Positions 60,309-64,000 of a stretch of DNA of 64,000 bases are shown here, piece after piece. The notes below the pieces were generated by a model. That model worked only from the letters and a program-made list of their open reading frames with translations, was not told the origin of the DNA and searched no databases. The position numbers and the translations under genes were made by a program. Each line of letters starts with the position of its first letter. Position 1 is the stretch's first letter. Source of the stretch: Lachnospiraceae bacterium (GTDB taxonomy: Bacteria; Bacillota; Clostridia; Lachnospirales; Lachnospiraceae); NCBI GenBank assembly GCA_017438775.1, contig JAFRUR010000036.1:1-64000 (forward strand). The letters run 5' to 3'.

Positions 60309-61076
60309 TCAGCAGATCACCTGGCCGTAATCCTCGATATGGCCCCATTTGATCGGCGTCATATAGTTTTTTCCGTATACGCCCGTGAGATATGCATCGT
60401 AGTCTTTCACGCCCCAGATCGTATCCCCGGAGAATTCATACAAGGTGCGGTTTTCTAAGAACTTCCTGTCAAAGAAAACGCTGTTTTCGTTCTCGATACA
60501 GACGATCTCCGGCGATTTTTTACTGCCCAGAACGCGTATCGCTCCGAGGATCCGTCTGTCAAGCCAAAGGCAGAACGGCACCGGCAGTCTGCAGAGCAGC
60601 GGATACAGTTTCTTCTGAGGGTCGTTCAGAACATGGTAGTATCTGCAGCGATAGGACTGCAGGGCTTTGATCAGGAACACCTGCAGTTTTTTCGCAATTT
60701 TGCTTTTTCCCGCGTTCGTGTACAAAAAGATGTCGATCCAGACCCCTTTGTGCATGTTGAGGCCGCGCTGAAGCAGGTCCTCCATCACGGTGCCGTTTTT
60801 GCGGATCTTCATCATGAGATACGGGGCCTCGATGTCGTTTTCGGGACACTGAAGGAAATACTCTTCCGACCGGAACACATTCCGAAGCTTCTGCCCGTCC
60901 TCCAGGGGGAGGAAAACGTCGACGTCGTCATCCCACGGAATGAACCCCTGATGACGGACCGCCCCCAGCATGGTCCCGAAAACGGCGGTGTATTTCAGAC
61001 CGTTTTCTTCACAGATCTGATGGAACCATCTCAGTATGTTCTGTTCCGTCTCCTGAATCGCCTGAAGTGTTGCCAT
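60309..61076 (-). CDS. LicD-family phosphotransferase of the second locus
   Basis: The 255-residue protein has the full LicD block FGTMLGAVRHQGFIPWDDDVDVFL near residues 33-57 and the C-terminal GVKDYDAYLTGVYGKNYM. It is shorter than the four LicD proteins of the first locus. No cytidylyltransferase is visible in the right-hand locus, so it may depend on a CDP donor made by one of the two cytidylyltransferase-like proteins at 1786-2526 or 13039-13752, or on genes beyond the window. Confidence 0.9.
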   Translation of the reverse strand: MATLQAIQETEQNILRWFHQICEENGLKYTAVFGTMLGAVRHQGFIPWDDDVDVFLPLEDGQKLRNVFRSEEYFLQCPENDIEAPYLMMKIRKNGTVMEDLLQRGLNMHKGVWIDIFLYTNAGKSKIAKKLQVFLIKALQSYRCRYYHVLNDPQKKLYPLLCRLPVPFCLWLDRRILGAIRVLGSKKSPEIVCIENENSVFFDRKFLENRTLYEFSGDTIWGVKDYDAYLTGVYGKNYMTPIKWGHIEDYGQVIC

Positions 61077-61077
61077 A

Positions 61078-62067
61078 TTATTTCACATCCCAGTTGGGTT
61101 TGCGGATCCGGTCGTAAACCGAATAGCACACCCGGTATAAGGCCGGTGCCGCTTTCATCAGCCTGGCGTCGGTCCGGTTTCTGCGGGAAAGGGAGATGTC
61201 CTCGGATTCCAGCATTTCCATGCGCTTTCGGATCTGCGCCTGCTCCGGGTCCGATGCCTTCTTCTTCCCGAAGACGCCGGCACGGAAAGAGCACACCAGA
61301 TCGTAGTAGTACCGGTTTGCCGCGGCCTCCCCCGCCTCCGTGTCCCGGAACAACTGCCAGACCTTCTCCGAAACCGCGAGGGAATCTCTGCGCCGCAGCG
61401 CGTTGTTGTTCGACGACGACGCGGAATTCCTCCGGATATAGTACTGATAGAACGGCTTGTCCAGAAATACCGCCTTCCCCGCAGCGCGGAACAGCTGGAA
61501 GTTTAAGAGGAAGTCCTCGTTGTGGACCAGGGACTCGTCCATCTCCAGCCCGGAGAACAGTTCCGTTTTATAGATCTTATTGCACAGGCTCCCGATGTAC
61601 TTTTCCCCTTTTAGCAGATGATCGATCGCCTGCCAGTTTGTCTCGGCCAGATACTCCCCGGTGCCGGAAATGTCCCGGAACGAACCGTCCGGCTCATACC
61701 GCCGGTATCCGCAGTGGGCGATGTCCGCGCCTTCGTTTTCCATGGCGCCGATCAGCGTTTCGTACATCTTCGGAGCGACCGCGTCGTCGCTGTCCACAAA
61801 GGTGATATATTCTCCTCCCGCGGCCCGGATCCCCGCGTTCCTGGCGGCCGACACGCCCTTCTTTTTCTCCTCCAGAACGGTGATTCTGGGGTCTTCCTTC
61901 TCAAACTCCCTCAGGATCTGCAGACTGTCGTCAGAAGAGCCGTTGTCGACGCAGAGAATCTCCAGGTTCCGGTAAGACTGATTCCGGATACTGGAAATAC
62001 ACCGCAGGAGATATGCCGCGGTGTTGTAGACCGGTATGATCACGGAGAGCAGTTTTTCTTCGGTCAT
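61078..62067 (-). CDS. GT2-family glycosyltransferase
   Basis: The 329-residue enzyme has LLSVIIPVYNTAAYLLRCISSI, CVDNGSSDDSLQIL and FVDSDDAVAPKMYE, the GT2 A-fold motifs. The C-terminal third carries variable helices with basic residues. It lies one base after the LicD start region and eight bases before the next glycosyltransferase gene, in a tight operon. Confidence 0.9.
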   Translation of the reverse strand: MTEEKLLSVIIPVYNTAAYLLRCISSIRNQSYRNLEILCVDNGSSDDSLQILREFEKEDPRITVLEEKKKGVSAARNAGIRAAGGEYITFVDSDDAVAPKMYETLIGAMENEGADIAHCGYRRYEPDGSFRDISGTGEYLAETNWQAIDHLLKGEKYIGSLCNKIYKTELFSGLEMDESLVHNEDFLLNFQLFRAAGKAVFLDKPFYQYYIRRNSASSSNNNALRRRDSLAVSEKVWQLFRDTEAGEAAANRYYYDLVCSFRAGVFGKKKASDPEQAQIRKRMEMLESEDISLSRRNRTDARLMKAAPALYRVCYSVYDRIRKPNWDVK

Positions 62068-62074
62068 GTCACAC

Positions 62075-63052
62075 TTACACTTTGGGGAGCGCCGCGTACT
62101 CCGCGGATCTCACGAAGGCTTTTCCGTCCCTCAGACCCTGCCGGATCGCCTCCAGATCTTCTTTCGAATACTTCCCGCGAAGGACGGCCAGCCGGTCCAG
62201 AACGGCTCCGCAGAGCAGCCGGTAGCGATAGGCCGCCGCGCACCAGGCTTTCCCGGCCGCGGTCTTTTTCCGATCGTACAGGAACCGCTTCCAGAACACG
62301 GTCCGGTTGTACCGATGCGCGTACAGGACCGGGGCCCGGTTTCCCTGCGTCGACGTCTTCGCGTCCAGATGCTCGTAGACCGCGTCGGAAACGACGACTG
62401 CCTTTTTCCCCCTCAGCCAGGCCTTATAGAAGAGCACCTGGTCCTCCATGGACGAATACCGCTGCGCATCCACCCAGAACTCCTCCTCCAGACCCGCCTC
62501 CAGAATGGCTTTCGTCTCGCAGAAGAAGCAGGTCCCCGGGAGGGACTGCGACATATAGTATTTCCTGATTTTTGCCAGATGCCGGTTATACGAATACCCG
62601 GAGGTGTTCAGCACGGAGACGTATCTGTTCCGATGGAACAGCGTCGGAGCGGCCGCCCCGGACAGACAGTCGATCACAGCCCGGATCCCCTTCTGCGGAA
62701 GAAAGCTGTACAGCGGGGCCGCGGAGATCTTTCCGAGCCCGTCCCGGATCGGCGTGTAAAGCTTTTTCACAAAGTCAGGGCCGAAGCAGACGTCGTCGTC
62801 ACAGACCAGCATGTACGGGCTGCGGCACATCTCGAAGCCCTTCTGGCGCTGGTGGACCATCCCCTTCGGAGAAAAATAAAACGTCTCGGTCCCAAGCTGC
62901 TCCGCCGGCGGATCATAGCCTTCCGGAAGAACGACGATGACTTCCTCCGGCTGCGGGTCCAGGGCTTTCACGGAATCCAGAAGACGCCGGTACTTTTCCC
63001 CGGCTTTTCCGATCGTTCTGATCACGACAGAGTATTCGATCTTTTCAGTCAT
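62075..63052 (-). CDS. GT2-like glycosyltransferase
   Basis: The 325-residue protein begins MTEKIEYSVVIRTIGKAGEKY, with VIVVLPEGYDPP near residue 40 and the metal motif VCDDDVCFGPDFV near residue 82, then SMEDQVLFYKAWLRGKKAV, where ED is the likely catalytic pair. It is a GT-A enzyme of GT2 type with a shortened N-terminal nucleotide region. ATG 63052 overlaps the preceding stop in ATGA; the long upstream extension is the neighbouring gene in another frame. Confidence 0.82.
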   Translation of the reverse strand: MTEKIEYSVVIRTIGKAGEKYRRLLDSVKALDPQPEEVIVVLPEGYDPPAEQLGTETFYFSPKGMVHQRQKGFEMCRSPYMLVCDDDVCFGPDFVKKLYTPIRDGLGKISAAPLYSFLPQKGIRAVIDCLSGAAAPTLFHRNRYVSVLNTSGYSYNRHLAKIRKYYMSQSLPGTCFFCETKAILEAGLEEEFWVDAQRYSSMEDQVLFYKAWLRGKKAVVVSDAVYEHLDAKTSTQGNRAPVLYAHRYNRTVFWKRFLYDRKKTAAGKAWCAAAYRYRLLCGAVLDRLAVLRGKYSKEDLEAIRQGLRDGKAFVRSAEYAALPKV

Positions 63053-64000
63053 GACACCAAACCCTTCAGGACCCGTTCCACTTCCGCGGCCGTCTCCTCC
63101 GCGCGAAACGCCTGCCCGCGCTTTGCCGCGCCGGCTCTCATGCTCTCCCGCAGGTCCGCGTCCGAGATCAGGTCCCGGAGCCCGCAAAAGAGCCCGTCTT
63201 CGCTGTTTTCCGTGATCCGGCCGCAGCTTCCGTCCTCTCCCAGCAGTTCCCGCATCCCCGAGACGTCTGTCGTGCACACTGGGATCCCGACGATCAGCGC
63301 TTCCGCAGCCGCCGTCGAAAAGCCCTCGGAAAAGCTGGGGCAGACAAAGAGGTCGCACTTCGCCAGATACTTGTAGGGGTTCGTCTGATAGCCCAGGAAT
63401 GTGACGCGGTCCGCGGCGCCTTCTTTCTCCGCGAGCGCCCCGAGTTTTTCCCGCAGAGGCCCCTTCCCGAGAATATACAGATGCACGCCTCTCTGCTCCC
63501 GCTTCAGCCGGCCTATGACCGCGATGAGCCGCTCGAAGCCCTTGCCTTCCTTCAGGCTCCCCACCGCCGCAAGTTTCACGGCGCCGTCCTCTTCGATCTC
63601 CGGCGCGGGCTCCTTCATGAGGCGCAGGATCGTTTCGGAATCGATCGTGTTGTAGAGCACGCAGCCCTTTCCGGTGATGCCGGAGACCTTCTGAAAGGCC
63701 TGCAGCACGCCCTCCGAAACGCCGACGTTCAGATCGAACTTCGAATAGCAGTCCACGGTCTCTTTCCGGCTGCGGAACGAGGCGGAAAACGCCTGTTCCG
63801 TCATTGTGCTGTGGATCCAGGATACAAGTTTTGTGTCCCTGTCCGGGCACCCGCTGATGATCCTCGCGCAGGGCCCCTCCAGATAGGAGACTTCGATGTC
63901 GTACGTCTCTTTGACGTACCGCCTGTGGATCTGCTGCGGAGTGAGCAGCTTCATCAGATGCGAGTTTCCGGGCATCGCCTTCGGATAGACGGTGCGGTAC
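63049..64000 (-). CDS. GT4-family glycosyltransferase, 5' end outside the window
   Basis: The visible 316 codons carry a GT-B enzyme with KLAAVGSLKEGKGFERLIAV and VCPSFSEGFSTAAAEALIVG, the GT4 donor-binding motif with its paired Glu, and IPVCTTDVSGMRELLG. The first visible ATG is at 63975, but the frame stays open to the right edge and the N-terminal domain is short, so the true start is probably beyond 64000. It overlaps the next gene by four bases. Confidence 0.88.
   Translation of the reverse strand, partial: YRTVYPKAMPGNSHLMKLLTPQQIHRRYVKETYDIEVSYLEGPCARIISGCPDRDTKLVSWIHSTMTEQAFSASFRSRKETVDCYSKFDLNVGVSEGVLQAFQKVSGITGKGCVLYNTIDSETILRLMKEPAPEIEEDGAVKLAAVGSLKEGKGFERLIAVIGRLKREQRGVHLYILGKGPLREKLGALAEKEGAADRVTFLGYQTNPYKYLAKCDLFVCPSFSEGFSTAAAEALIVGIPVCTTDVSGMRELLGEDGSCGRITENSEDGLFCGLRDLISDADLRESMRAGAAKRGQAFRAEETAAEVERVLKGLVS

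Overview
The window comes from a GC-rich bacterium that is most probably a gut-type member of the Clostridia (Firmicutes). The evidence is: AGGAGG-type ribosome binding sites; many near-consensus sigma-A promoters with 16-18 base spacers; LytR-CpsA-Psr, VanZ and CpsB/C/D-type proteins; a short archaeal-style ProRS; the MEP-pathway kinase IspE; and the 5' part of a bacterial group II intron. Almost every long reading frame has an open shadow on the other strand, a product of the GC-rich codon use.

Region 1 (255-22420, all minus strand) is a Wzx/Wzy-type polysaccharide locus. It starts from a promoter near 22550 and reads wzz, cpsD, cpsB, a PF14907-like nucleotidyltransferase, a phosphoglycosyltransferase, a GT4, a radical SAM protein, LicD, an IspD/TarI-type cytidylyltransferase, an epimerase, a galactofuranosyltransferase-like enzyme, polymerase and flippase. 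It then continues into three more LicD genes, a NitT/TauT-type ABC importer, a divergent IspD-like protein and an FGGY kinase. The tail looks like an import-kinase-cytidylyltransferase-transferase chain: it could take up a small hydroxylated compound, phosphorylate it, activate it with CTP and attach it to the glycan through LicD enzymes. A hairpin ends the locus, and a group II intron sits directly behind that hairpin.

Region 2 (22783-26668, minus strand) holds proS, ddl and murI. proS has a clear promoter and a terminator-like hairpin in its leader.

Region 3 (26762-35177) is the most unusual part. A 40-residue peptide gene (minus), a giant secreted subtilisin-like protease (minus) and a divergent plus-strand operon lie together. 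The operon encodes a 31-residue peptide with a related N-terminus, a membrane-anchored Pro-rich protein, a PqqD-like recognition protein and a radical SAM/SPASM maturase. The 31-residue peptide ends in Pro-Ile-Val-His. A +2-frame continuation of the anchored protein ends in Pro-Ile-Phe-His, so the two probably share a modified C-terminus. I read this as a candidate undescribed RiPP system. A short gene broken by an in-frame TGA follows.

Region 4 (35241-43812) holds purC, an LCP protein, ispE-alr-FAD oxidoreductase, a double-GNAT protein with an RG-rich tail, and a small unknown protein.

Region 5 (44189-64000, all minus strand, continuing past the right edge) is a second surface-glycan locus built around an ABC exporter (Wzm/Wzt). 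It has its own phosphoglycosyltransferase, at least six glycosyltransferases including a GT2-DUF1919 fusion, a fifth LicD, an LtaS-like phosphoglycerol transferase, two left-handed beta-helix acetyltransferases, a polysaccharide pyruvyl transferase with an FdhB-like partner, and VanZ. No tRNA, rRNA or CRISPR array was seen.
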